From the NCBI RefSeq assembly GCF_000758625.1, contig NZ_CP009283.1, positions 7,210,501 to 7,274,500 of the forward strand: a stretch of 64,000 nt of DNA, given 5' to 3'. The position numbers and the translations under genes were made by a program. The number at the start of each line of letters is the position of its first letter. Within the stretch, counting starts at the first letter, position 1. Source of the stretch: Paenibacillus sp. FSL R7-0273. GTDB lineage: Bacteria > Bacillota > Bacilli > Paenibacillales > Paenibacillaceae. The notes beneath the pieces are model-generated. The model made no database searches, was not told the origin of the DNA, and was given only the letters and a program-made list of their open reading frames with translations. Positions 55,678 to 63,563 of this stretch are shown here, one piece after another.

Positions 55678-56715
55678 TTACTCTGCTGCTGCTGTAGCCT
55701 TTGGCTTCAGCGCATCTTCGGCTTTTCCGGGCTCTATCAACTGGCTGACAGGTGTGCTTGCACTCATCCAGTTGTCGATCATCGCCTGTGCCTCACTAAG
55801 GTCTTCCTCATCAACGATGTCATAATAGACCCCATCGATTCTTTGTCCCTCACCCATGACCGTGAAGCTGGAAATATCCATGTCCTTGCCGCCCATGAAT
55901 TTTTTGGCCAGGCTGATAATCAGCGACGGCTCCATGTCCGTCTTGAAATTCTCGCCCATGATATCAAGCAGCTCAGGAATTTTACCGATCTGGCTGATTG
56001 ATAACATTTTATTCGCTACGACGTCAATAAAGACCTGCTGACGCTTGGTCCGGTTGAAATCACTGTCCTCCCGGTAGCGGGTATAGTTAAGCGCCTCTTC
56101 ACCGTTATAGCTGGACTTGCCGCCTTTAATGGTGAACTTTTCGTGATCGGCGCCTTTGTTAACGATATCCTTTTTGATCGGCAGCGGAACTCCGTCAATC
56201 GCATCCACCGCATTCTTCAGCCCCTGAAAGTTAATTGTGGCATAATATTGAATATCATGGCCGAGCAGCGCCTCCAGTGTATCCTTAGCCATTTGCTGAC
56301 CGCCGAAGGCATACGCATGCGTAATTTTATCCTTTTTATTATCCCTGTGCCCGATGATCTCCGTATACGTATCACGGGGAATGGATATCAGCAGAAGCTT
56401 GTAGTCTTCCGGGCGGACAACCGCATAAATCATCGTATCCGAGCGGGCCGTTTCGTTACCGCGCTGGTCCGTCCCGAGCAGCATCAGCGAAAACGGGTCA
56501 CTTTTAAAGGCCACAGGCTCCGGTTTGACAGTAGTTGTATTGTCCTTAACAAGCGGTACGTAGGATTCCTCCTCCAGCTTCGCCTCCACCTGGTCCGAGA
56601 GGAACAGGTCAAAGGCCAGCACCGCAAGCGGCTTCTGGAACAAAAAGCCTCCAAGAAGGATAACGGCAAGGGTTATAAGGGCTATATACCTTTTTTTAAA
56701 TTTTTTCTTATTCAT
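55678..56715 (-). CDS. LytR-CpsA-Psr (LCP) family wall-polymer transferase
   Basis: Attaches teichoic-acid-type or other wall polymers to peptidoglycan, from the outer face of the membrane. One membrane helix near the N-terminus (YIALITLAVILLGGFLF) is followed by the LCP domain with LLGTDQRGNETARSDTMI, LLLISIPRDTYTEI, ALNYTRYRED and RTKRQQVFI, which carry the conserved Arg and Asp residues. AAGAAGGAAACC precedes the ATG. It stands alone between terminators. Confidence 0.93.
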   Translation of the reverse strand: MNKKKFKKRYIALITLAVILLGGFLFQKPLAVLAFDLFLSDQVEAKLEEESYVPLVKDNTTTVKPEPVAFKSDPFSLMLLGTDQRGNETARSDTMIYAVVRPEDYKLLLISIPRDTYTEIIGHRDNKKDKITHAYAFGGQQMAKDTLEALLGHDIQYYATINFQGLKNAVDAIDGVPLPIKKDIVNKGADHEKFTIKGGKSSYNGEEALNYTRYREDSDFNRTKRQQVFIDVVANKMLSISQIGKIPELLDIMGENFKTDMEPSLIISLAKKFMGGKDMDISSFTVMGEGQRIDGVYYDIVDEEDLSEAQAMIDNWMSASTPVSQLIEPGKAEDALKPKATAAAE

Positions 56716-57113
56716 AAATGGTTTCCTTCTTTATGGTGGAATATAATGATGGCTTGCTATCTATTTACAATGCCTGCCCCGGCTCTTAGCGGGCACTCAT
56801 GTCTGGACTTCTCTCAGCTGCTGTTGCGTTCTGCCCCATTCGTTCGGTCTTAGTGTTCCCCCTTTCAGGAATTAGGGTCGTTCTAAAAGTAGAATAAACC
56901 TGGAAATCGGCTTTGACACAGACAATATTTCTATTGTAATCACTTAGCCCTCAAAAAGAAATAACAAAAAACGACATTTTTATTGGTCAGCAGCCGGTTG
57001 TTCCTAAAGTATATGACGCTGGAAATGAGGTTTTGATTCATTTTTTACAAAAAAAAGAACCGTTAAGTCCGCTGCATAACCGCTGCTGTGACTTAAAGGT
57101 TCCCGCCGGATGC
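56716..57113. other. Intergenic region with an unassigned plus-strand promoter
   Basis: TTGACA (56913-56918), a 16-bp spacer and TGTAAT (56935-56940) form a strong-looking promoter on the plus strand, but no plus-strand gene follows. A short minus frame of 17 codons near 56790-56850 has a distant ribosome site and is not called. The right end holds the terminator of the peptide-binding gene. Confidence 0.45.
57051..57102 (-). terminator. Intrinsic terminator after the peptide-binding gene
   Basis: On the minus strand GAACC...TTAAGTC pairs with GACTTAA...GGTTC, followed by eight Ts. Confidence 0.85.
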
Positions 57114-58832
57114 TCAGTCAGCTTCCCTGATCCACCACTTTTCCGGCTCAACTATATTGCTTATTGAATTAACTCTCACGCCCTGCAGACGCTTGTTCAC
57201 AGCCGTAATGTTCGTCCGCTCTGCAAAAAAGAGCATCGGCACCTCTTCATTAATCAGTTGCTGCCATTCATAATAAGTCTGCTTCCGGAATTCCCTGTCA
57301 TACGCCTTGCCCTCAACACCTTCACGAATGAGCTCCTCGCTCCGCTCAGAGGACCAGCGGGGATAATTCCACAGGTCAGCTGCCCGCCACAGGCCGGAGG
57401 GATCAGGATCACTGGCAAGCCCCCAGACCCCGTTGAATAATTCAACCGTAGGATCATCGTTCTCCACCGCTTCATAAAAGAGGTTCAGCTCCTTCAGCTG
57501 CCCGCCGTTAAGCCGCACATCAAGGCCGACATCCCGCCAGTCCTGCATAATTGCCTTTGTCCGCTCCTCCGCTGTTTTGCTGCCGCTCATCGCATCATAA
57601 TGGATGATAAGCTTCTGTCCCCGGGGATCCTCGCGCATGCCGTCACCGTTAATATCGGTATACCCGGCTTCCTCAAGCAGCGCTTCTGCCTTTTGCGGAT
57701 CAAACGGATAGGTATTGATTTCAGTATCAGGGATTTTGGCCCAGCTTGTACTGGGAACCGGCGTCTCTATCAGCTCACCCAGCCCGTAGGAGAAGCGGTT
57801 GATAATCCCTTCCCGGTCCAGTGCATAATACATCGCCTGCCGCAGCCGTTTATCGGCAAACTTCGGATTGTCCATTATGTTCTGCTGTGCCGTCTCGTCC
57901 CAGCGCCCGAATTTGAAGCCTATGTATTCGTATGATAATTCCGCTGACTGCAGCAGTGTTATATTATCAAGCTCTTTTACAGCAGTATACGTATCCCTTG
58001 GCACCGTTCCGATGTCCAGACTGCCCTCTTCCAGTAAGCCTGTCAGCTCTCCATCCCCGACAACGGTATAGTTGACTCCATCCAGCAGCGCCTTGCCTTT
58101 GTAGTAATGGTCGAACCGCTTCATCCGGACAAGCTGGCCGGGCTGAATTTCCTCCACCTCAAAGGGTCCAATTCCGATCGGCCGCTTGCGCACCTGGTCA
58201 CTGTCCGCCATATCCTTTACGGCTACTCCCTCAAAATACTTTTTATTCATCGGATAAGGCCACAGATTGTCGATGGTATTCACCCTTGGAGAATTAACCG
58301 TAATCTTCAAAGTATACGGATCAATGACCTTAATTCCGGATAGCTCCTCCGCTTCCCCCCGGTGATAGGCCTCAGCACCCTTGATCATTTCTACGCTGTA
58401 ATACCGGGGACCTGTGTAATCCGGGCTGGCGATAGTCTCCAAAGCGAACTTCCAGTCCTCAACCGTCAGCTCATCGCCGTTATGCCAGCGCACACCCGGT
58501 CTTATTTTAAATGTAAATTCGGTATGATCCTCGGATTCCTTCCAGGACGCAATATTAGGTACAGTCGTAAGATCATCCCTTACTGTGAACATCCCTTCGG
58601 TAATGAAATCAAGCACATTGGAATCATCCTCCCCTTCAAAAAAAGCCGGATCGAACATCCCCTGAAACGGAGAGGTATAAGCATAGGTAACGGTACCGCC
58701 GGGAACCGCCTTGTCCTCAGCCTTGTTGTAGCGTACCGCGTAGGAATCGCTGCTTTTGCCTCCTGCACCGTTGCATGCCGTTACAATAAAGGTTGCCAGC
58801 AGCAGCAGCGTGCCGATTTTGATTTTATGCAT
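57114..58832 (-). CDS. Peptide ABC transporter substrate-binding lipoprotein (OppA-like)
   Basis: An extracellular lipoprotein that captures oligopeptides for an ABC importer. The signal peptide ends in a lipobox VTAC with the lipidated Cys20. KIRPGVRWHNGDELTVEDWKF is the SBP_bac_5 signature, and the 572 residues fit the family. No permease or ATPase genes are adjacent, so it would work with a transporter encoded elsewhere, or as a sensor. A perfect cre site 33 bp upstream predicts carbon-catabolite control. Confidence 0.93.
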   Translation of the reverse strand: MHKIKIGTLLLLATFIVTACNGAGGKSSDSYAVRYNKAEDKAVPGGTVTYAYTSPFQGMFDPAFFEGEDDSNVLDFITEGMFTVRDDLTTVPNIASWKESEDHTEFTFKIRPGVRWHNGDELTVEDWKFALETIASPDYTGPRYYSVEMIKGAEAYHRGEAEELSGIKVIDPYTLKITVNSPRVNTIDNLWPYPMNKKYFEGVAVKDMADSDQVRKRPIGIGPFEVEEIQPGQLVRMKRFDHYYKGKALLDGVNYTVVGDGELTGLLEEGSLDIGTVPRDTYTAVKELDNITLLQSAELSYEYIGFKFGRWDETAQQNIMDNPKFADKRLRQAMYYALDREGIINRFSYGLGELIETPVPSTSWAKIPDTEINTYPFDPQKAEALLEEAGYTDINGDGMREDPRGQKLIIHYDAMSGSKTAEERTKAIMQDWRDVGLDVRLNGGQLKELNLFYEAVENDDPTVELFNGVWGLASDPDPSGLWRAADLWNYPRWSSERSEELIREGVEGKAYDREFRKQTYYEWQQLINEEVPMLFFAERTNITAVNKRLQGVRVNSISNIVEPEKWWIREAD

Positions 58833-58864
58833 GTAGTTCTTCCTTTCTGAGGTACAACCTACTA

Positions 58865-58879
58865 ATGAAAGCGTTTTCT
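58865..58879. promoter_or_regulatory. cre (CcpA-binding) site upstream of the peptide-binding gene
   Basis: ATGAAAGCGTTTTCT matches the consensus WTGNAANCGNWNNCW at all 15 positions. Confidence 0.75.
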
Positions 58880-59066
58880 ACACTTTATTATTGTAAAACA
58901 CGTTGTATACCAGGCTCATATACATTCCACACTAAGTTATATATCATGTAATGCGTAAATTTTTAAATTCTGAATTTTATCAGCTCCAACTTAGAGAATA
59001 ACGAAAAATCAGCAGAATGGGAAGGCAATAATTGGAGAAGGCAGCAATAACCCAGCCCTTTGAGAC

Positions 59067-59095
59067 GAAAAAGGCCTGCCTTTTCAGGCAGACCT
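59067..59095 (-). terminator. Intrinsic terminator after mutS2-like gene
   Basis: AGGTCTGCCT pairs with AGGCAGGCCT (one G-U pair) around a GAAA loop, followed by five Ts, 19 bp past the stop. Confidence 0.88.
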
Positions 59096-59113
59096 CCACA
59101 TTTTCCGTACGGT

Positions 59114-61072
59114 TTATCCCTCCTCTTCCGGCTGGATAATGCTTAGTCCATCGACATGCCTTTTTCCCATCAGCTTGCGCTTCTTACGGTTCTCCTTGCT
59201 CTCGAAGATGATATCCATATCATAATCCTCAGGGTACAGCTCCTCCTTCGATAAATACGGCTTCAGCCGCTTATGATTAATCCGCAGCTTCTCCTTCTGA
59301 ACCATTACGCCGACGATTCCCATGCTGTCCATCCTGGCATATACGATTCCTGTCCGGTTGAGTGAGCTGATAAACACAGCATCCCCGATCTCAAAGCCGG
59401 AGACCGGAGCCTTGCTGTCCTTAGCCGAAGCCCCTGACAGCCGACCCTCCTGAACGGGCCCCTCTCCGCTGCCCTGGTGATGCTTGTGCCGGCTGTACGC
59501 CTTTATTCCGCTCTCCTTCCCCGGGAAGCTAATCCTGCCTTGTGGCCTGCCCTGCTGGCCTGCCAGCTCATGGGAACGCCGGATCACCTCTGCCGGAATC
59601 CCCAGCTTTTCTGCAATCTGCAGGGCATAGCTTTCGCCTGCCTCCCCAATCGTAAGCTTATAAAGCGGGCGCAGTGTATGCTTATCGAACTCCATCCGCG
59701 CGTTCTCAAATCCCGGGGCTGCAGCAGCGAATGATTTTAACTCATTGAAATGGGTAGTAACAACAATATTGGCACCCTTGCGGCTTAGCTCCTCCAGTAT
59801 GGCGATTGAAAGAGCAACACCCTCGCCCGGGTCTGTCCCTGCGGCCAGCTCATCGATCAGCAGCAGCACGCCTCTTCCAGCGGAGCGCAGCATCCCTTCA
59901 ATGCTCTTCATCTGGGCGGAGAAGGTGCTGAGCGACTGTGTCAGGCTCTGTCCGTCTCCGATTACACTGATAATATCTGAGAACACTGCGAATTCACTTT
60001 GCTCCTCTACCGGGATCAGCAGGCCGGATTGGACCATGGCACTCAATAGGCCAAGTGTCTTGAGGATAACCGTTTTACCGCCGGTATTCGGGCCGGTGAC
60101 GATCAGGGACTTGTAGCTGCGGCCAAATTCCAGGCTGACCGGTACCATGTCCTTCAGCTCGGGGTGCCTGCCGCCATTCATCCGCAGGATTCCCTGTTCA
60201 TTGAGCGCAACCTTGCGCGCATTCAGAGACCGGGCATACTTGGCTTTAGCAAAGATAAAGTCATAGGTACCCGTCACCTCGATATTCATGCGCAGTGATT
60301 CCTGCTCCCGCTCCACAAGGCCGCTCAGCATACTGAGGATGATCCCCTCCTCCCTTGCCTCATCTGCTGCAAGCAGCTCCAGCTCACCCTGCAGAGCGGC
60401 AATTTCATACGGCTCCACGAATACTGTCTGCCCGCTGGTCGACTGGTCCAGCACAGCCCCCTTCACCTGCTTGTGATACTCCCGCTTCACAGGGATCACA
60501 TACCGCCCGCCCCGCATACTGACCAGATTCTCCTGAAGGATCGGCTGATGCCTCGACATAATGCTGTCCAGCTTGCGCTGCAGCCGGTCCTTGGCTACTG
60601 CCAGCTGCTTACGTACCCGCTCCAGCCCTTTGCTGGCCTGGGTCTCGATTACACCGAAGCGGATACAGCGCTCAATCTCTTCCCGGAGCTGCGGCAGCTC
60701 CTGTAATGATGACCCGTAAGCAGCTATCCGCGGCGCGCTCTGCGCTTTGGAGACCATATATTTGCGCAGCTGCCCGCAGCTGTTCAAATAGACGGCAACC
60801 GCCGTCAAATCCTGTTCGTTGAACAAATAGCCGGTCCCCATCAGCGACATAACCCACTCAATCCCCTCCAGGGACGGCAGAGGCACACTGGCACCGCGCA
60901 CAAGCAACTCCATAGCCTCCTCTGTCTCCTCCAGTGCACGCTGTATGGCTGGCATATAAACCATCGGCTCAAGCTCTCCGGCCAGCCTTTTACCTTCATA
61001 AGAGACTGCGTACCGTACAACCTCCTGTTTAATTTCTTCATAACCGAGTGTGTGTAAGCTTTCAAGATTCAT
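59114..61072 (-). CDS. MutS2-family ATPase lacking the Smr domain
   Basis: A MutS-superfamily ATPase related to MutS2, which in other bacteria acts on recombination intermediates and on collided ribosomes. Core, lever and ATPase regions are present: Walker A GPNTGGKT (residues 327-334), LSTFSAQMKSIE, Walker B LLLIDELAAGTDPGEG and TTHFNELK. It is 652 residues, whereas full MutS2 is about 780; the C-terminal Smr nuclease with its LDLRG motif is absent, though a KOW-like segment (GDAVFISSLNRTGIVYARM) remains. It may be a paralogue. GGAGGATTATC precedes the ATG. A terminator-like hairpin lies upstream. Confidence 0.88.
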   Translation of the reverse strand: MNLESLHTLGYEEIKQEVVRYAVSYEGKRLAGELEPMVYMPAIQRALEETEEAMELLVRGASVPLPSLEGIEWVMSLMGTGYLFNEQDLTAVAVYLNSCGQLRKYMVSKAQSAPRIAAYGSSLQELPQLREEIERCIRFGVIETQASKGLERVRKQLAVAKDRLQRKLDSIMSRHQPILQENLVSMRGGRYVIPVKREYHKQVKGAVLDQSTSGQTVFVEPYEIAALQGELELLAADEAREEGIILSMLSGLVEREQESLRMNIEVTGTYDFIFAKAKYARSLNARKVALNEQGILRMNGGRHPELKDMVPVSLEFGRSYKSLIVTGPNTGGKTVILKTLGLLSAMVQSGLLIPVEEQSEFAVFSDIISVIGDGQSLTQSLSTFSAQMKSIEGMLRSAGRGVLLLIDELAAGTDPGEGVALSIAILEELSRKGANIVVTTHFNELKSFAAAAPGFENARMEFDKHTLRPLYKLTIGEAGESYALQIAEKLGIPAEVIRRSHELAGQQGRPQGRISFPGKESGIKAYSRHKHHQGSGEGPVQEGRLSGASAKDSKAPVSGFEIGDAVFISSLNRTGIVYARMDSMGIVGVMVQKEKLRINHKRLKPYLSKEELYPEDYDMDIIFESKENRKKRKLMGKRHVDGLSIIQPEEEG

Positions 61073-61127
61073 TGATAATCCTCCTCTAAAATATTCCTGT
61101 AATTAGCCCGCACCTTTTCCGGGTAAC

Positions 61128-61165
61128 AAAAAAAGGGCAAAGACTGCACTATGCAGTCCTTGCCC
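61128..61165 (-). terminator. Strong intrinsic terminator upstream of mutS2-like gene
   Basis: On the minus strand GGGCAAGGACTGCA pairs with TGCAGTCTTTGCCC (14 bp, G-U pairs), followed by seven Ts. It lies between the RNA candidate and the mutS2-like start, so the gene either has a promoter within the last 55 bp or is attenuated. Confidence 0.85.
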
Positions 61166-61234
61166 TCACTAAAACGGTAATGTCCCTTGTATGCCCCGGC
61201 CTGCGGCGGTACCGCAAAACATGCCCGGAAAACA

Positions 61235-61467
61235 GAAAAAACCGTGCTCAAGAGCACGGTTTATCACAAAGGAACATTCGCCGTTAAAGAGGCAATGTTG
61301 ACGCTTCGCGTGTTCTTAACTAAATCATCCACCTAAAATAAGCAGTAAGCGCACAATAGCGCATACCTGAATAGAGCAGGCCCTCAGCACATGCTGGTCC
61401 TGCTGCCGCTTATCTTAAAGTGATATGAAATTGCTTAGTTAAGAACGCTCACCGACATCAAAATTTC
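61235..61467 (-). ncRNA. Candidate structured small RNA (6S-like architecture)
   Basis: A perfect TATAAT (61474-61479, minus strand) lies just upstream. A perfect 12-bp closing stem, GTTCTTAACTAA (61435-61446) with TTAGTTAAGAAC (61312-61323), encloses an asymmetric bubble and then an inner 11-14-bp stem around AAGATAAGC. Two further small hairpins follow, then a strong terminator (AACCGTGCTC/GAGCACGGTT, 61240-61261, then TTTTTT). The closing stem, central bubble and inner stem recall 6S RNA, but the family is not established; an unknown riboswitch is an alternative. Confidence 0.5.
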
Positions 61468-61514
61468 CCCTTTATTATAGGATACCTGTAATTTACTACA
61501 TTCTGTTGCGCACG

Positions 61515-61889
61515 TCAATTCCCGGCAAAATAATTGAACACCCAGGTAATTCCGTTCTTATAATCGGATACCTGGCCGTGCAGCGCGCCAAAAAAAGTGT
61601 TCTGCAGCTCGACCTGGACCTTACCGCCGTCATCCGCCAGTCTTCCGTAGATGCCGCGCAGCTCCTCTTCGCTCTCCAGCGCCATAATTATGCTTACGTT
61701 CTCTGTCTTGGCACCGCGGCCGTAATCATCGGAGAAATGGATCAGGCTCTGGCCCAGCTGCAGATCAGCATGCAGAAGCTTTCCGTTGTGCTCGTTCAGC
61801 ACTTTGATTTCCCCGCCGAACACACTCTGGTAATACTCAACTGACTCCCGTACATTTTCAATGATTACATAAGGGCTTGCACTGATCAT
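61515..61889 (-). CDS. VOC-superfamily protein (PhnB-like)
   Basis: A 124-residue protein of the vicinal oxygen chelate fold (glyoxalase/PhnB group). It starts MISASPYVIIENVRESVEYY, which is typical, and has LLHADLQLGQSLIHFSDD. ATG 61889 is chosen because GGAGG lies seven bases upstream; the ATG at 61895 is too close to it. Substrate and reaction cannot be read from sequence. Confidence 0.8.
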   Translation of the reverse strand: MISASPYVIIENVRESVEYYQSVFGGEIKVLNEHNGKLLHADLQLGQSLIHFSDDYGRGAKTENVSIIMALESEEELRGIYGRLADDGGKVQVELQNTFFGALHGQVSDYKNGITWVFNYFAGN

Positions 61890-61975
61890 AATCATGCCTC
61901 CAGAGATTTTCTTTTTATTATATACAATTGCAGCGGCCGCTACTAAGCGAGAGTTTATCTGCTCAAGAATGCAGC

Positions 61976-62002
61976 AAAAAAGCAGCCGGCATAGCCGGCT
62001 GC
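61976..62002 (-). terminator. Intrinsic terminator after rpsR
   Basis: GCAGCCGGC and GCCGGCTGC form a perfect 9-bp stem followed by six Ts, 14 bp past the rpsR stop. Confidence 0.9.
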
Positions 62003-62015
62003 TTCGTAAAACGTC

Positions 62016-62288
62016 CTATTCCGTTGTGTAAGGCAGCAGCGCGATTTGACGCGAGCGTTTTACAGCAATGGTCAGAGCGCGTTGGTATTTTGCACTTGTA
62101 CCTGTTACACGACGCGGCAAAATCTTTCCGCGTTCGCTGATGAACTTCTTGAGAAGCTCAGTGTCTTTATAGTCAATGTGAGTAATTTTGTTCACAGTGA
62201 AGTAGCACACTTTTTTGCGCTTGTTGCGTCCACCACGACGTGCCGGTCTTTTGTCGTTGTCTCCGCCTTCTCTTTGTTTGAAAGCCAT
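62016..62288 (-). CDS. rpsR: 30S ribosomal protein S18
   Basis: Small-subunit protein that pairs with S6 on the platform. The 90 residues include the basic N-terminus [33 protein letters not shown] and [13 protein letters not shown], all diagnostic. The order rpsF-ssb-rpsR is conserved. AAGGA lies 11 bases before the ATG. Confidence 0.97.
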   Translation of the reverse strand: MAFKQREGGDNDKRPARRGGRNKRKKVCYFTVNKITHIDYKDTELLKKFISERGKILPRRVTGTSAKYQRALTIAVKRSRQIALLPYTTE

Positions 62289-62309
62289 GTTCTTTTCAGT
62301 CCTTCCTTA

Positions 62310-62816
62310 TTAAAATGGCAAATCATCATCCGATATATCGATCGGTTTTCCATCGCCCGAAAAAGGATCTTGATTATTGTTGCTGCGCGAGAAATTATTG
62401 TTATTTCCGCGTGCACTGTTACCGCCGTTACCGCCGCCATAGGCAGGCTCTTCAGGCATACTACCGCCACTCGGTGCATTTCCGCCTTCACGGTTCTGCG
62501 AGGATTCCAGGAAACGGACATTATCAGCAATAACTTCAGTTACGTATACACGTTTACCTTCGTTATTCTCATAGTTCCGTACTTGGATGCGTCCTTCTAC
62601 GGCTGCCAGACGTCCTTTGCGCAAATAATTGGCACAGGTCTCAGCCAGCTGTCTCCAGGTTACTACCGGGATGAAGTCCGCTTCGCGTTCACCGTTCTGG
62701 CCCGTAAAGTTACGGTCTACGGCAAGCGTAAACTGTGTTACGGCAACACCAGCAGGAGTATAACGAAGTTCCGGGTCACGGGTCAACCGACCGATCAGAA
62801 TGATACGGTTCAACAA
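62310..62816 (-). CDS. ssb: Single-stranded DNA-binding protein
   Basis: Protects single-stranded DNA and recruits replication and repair proteins. The OB fold starts [21 protein letters not shown], and the 168-residue protein ends in the acidic tip ISDDDLPF, needed for partner binding. A Gly/Asn-rich linker precedes the tip. The start appears to be TTG (62816), with GGAGGGG nine bases upstream; no ATG is available. It lies between rpsF and rpsR. Confidence 0.97.
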   Translation of the reverse strand: MLNRIILIGRLTRDPELRYTPAGVAVTQFTLAVDRNFTGQNGEREADFIPVVTWRQLAETCANYLRKGRLAAVEGRIQVRNYENNEGKRVYVTEVIADNVRFLESSQNREGGNAPSGGSMPEEPAYGGGNGGNSARGNNNNFSRSNNNQDPFSGDGKPIDISDDDLPF

Positions 62817-62864
62817 TTCAATCCCCTCCTTATAGCGCGATTTGTTACAAAGCTTGTCTCGATC

Positions 62865-63149
62865 TTAGGCAACGTCGTTCGTAATGAGATAACGAATAAC
62901 TTCGTCGGAAATCTTCATGATACGCTCAAGCTCAGTAACTACTGCAGGTTCTGCAGTGAAGTTAACCAATACATAAACGCCATCACGGAATTTCTTGATC
63001 TCATACGCAAGACGGCGTTTACCCTGCACATCGTGCTTTGTAATTTCCCCGCCGTTGGAGATGATGCCTTGGAATTTTTCGACTGCTGCTTGAACGGCTT
63101 CTTGTTCAATATCAGGACGAATAATGTACATCACTTCGTATTTGCGCAT
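62865..63149 (-). CDS. rpsF: 30S ribosomal protein S6
   Basis: Small-subunit protein that binds S18. The 94 residues begin MRKYEVMYIIRPD and contain GKRRLAYEIKKFRDGVYVLVNF. The start is ATG 63149, eight bases after AAGGAGG; the in-frame GTG nine bases upstream overlaps that site. The first gene of rpsF-ssb-rpsR, with a probable feedback leader. Confidence 0.97.
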   Translation of the reverse strand: MRKYEVMYIIRPDIEQEAVQAAVEKFQGIISNGGEITKHDVQGKRRLAYEIKKFRDGVYVLVNFTAEPAVVTELERIMKISDEVIRYLITNDVA

Positions 63150-63158
63150 AAATTTCAC

Positions 63159-63201
63159 CTCCTTATGGTCTTCGGCCCCTGATCATGTCAGGAGCAAGGA
63201 G
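63159..63201 (-). promoter_or_regulatory. Probable S6:S18-binding leader of rpsF
   Basis: CTCCTT (63196-63201) can pair with the AAGGAG ribosome site (63159-63164), and CTCCTGA (63188-63194) pairs with TCAGGGG (63176-63182). The unpaired segment next to the inner stem starts CCGAAG, giving the CCG box expected of the S6:S18-binding rpsF leader. Binding would hide the ribosome site. The family assignment is inferred from the fold. Confidence 0.65.
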
Positions 63202-63365
63202 CGAGCACAAACATAGACTCGCACCAAATCAGTTTACCAAATTGTGAAGCTGATTGCAAGCATATTCATACACAGCAGCTTGCAGGTACTTTTTAGCTAC
63301 ATGAAGCCCGGCGGCGCTGCACACAATAGACCTGTATTTATCACCTTTATAGAGGAGGATTTATA

Positions 63366-63563
63366 ATGGGCGAGCAGACAGAGTATGAAAAAGGCGACCG
63401 GGCACCCAATCCTGGTGTTTACACCGAGGTAGGTGAAGCGCGCAGCTTCCACACCCAGATCCAGAACCCGAAGCGGATTACAATGGAGAAGGGCGATATT
63501 TTTCCTGAGACCACCAACAAGGACCGCAAGTGGAAAAAGGTTGAGAAAGCGCGTGTCCATTAA
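63366..63563 (+). CDS. YjzC-like small protein
   Basis: A 65-residue hydrophilic protein resembling Bacillus YjzC: GDRAPNPGVYTEVGEA near the start and KGDIFPETTNKDRKWKK near the end. The function is unknown. GGAGGATTTATA precedes the ATG. It is the only confident plus-strand gene at the right end. Confidence 0.82.
   Translation: MGEQTEYEKGDRAPNPGVYTEVGEARSFHTQIQNPKRITMEKGDIFPETTNKDRKWKKVEKARVH

Noticed and set aside
61170..61235. T-box-like GCGGTACCGC before mutS2-like gene
   Set aside because: An internal terminator separates it from upstream structure and the flanking T-box bases do not match.
62046..63182. 378-codon plus-strand frame opposite rpsR-ssb-rpsF
   Set aside because: Spans three conserved genes on the other strand and has no family features.
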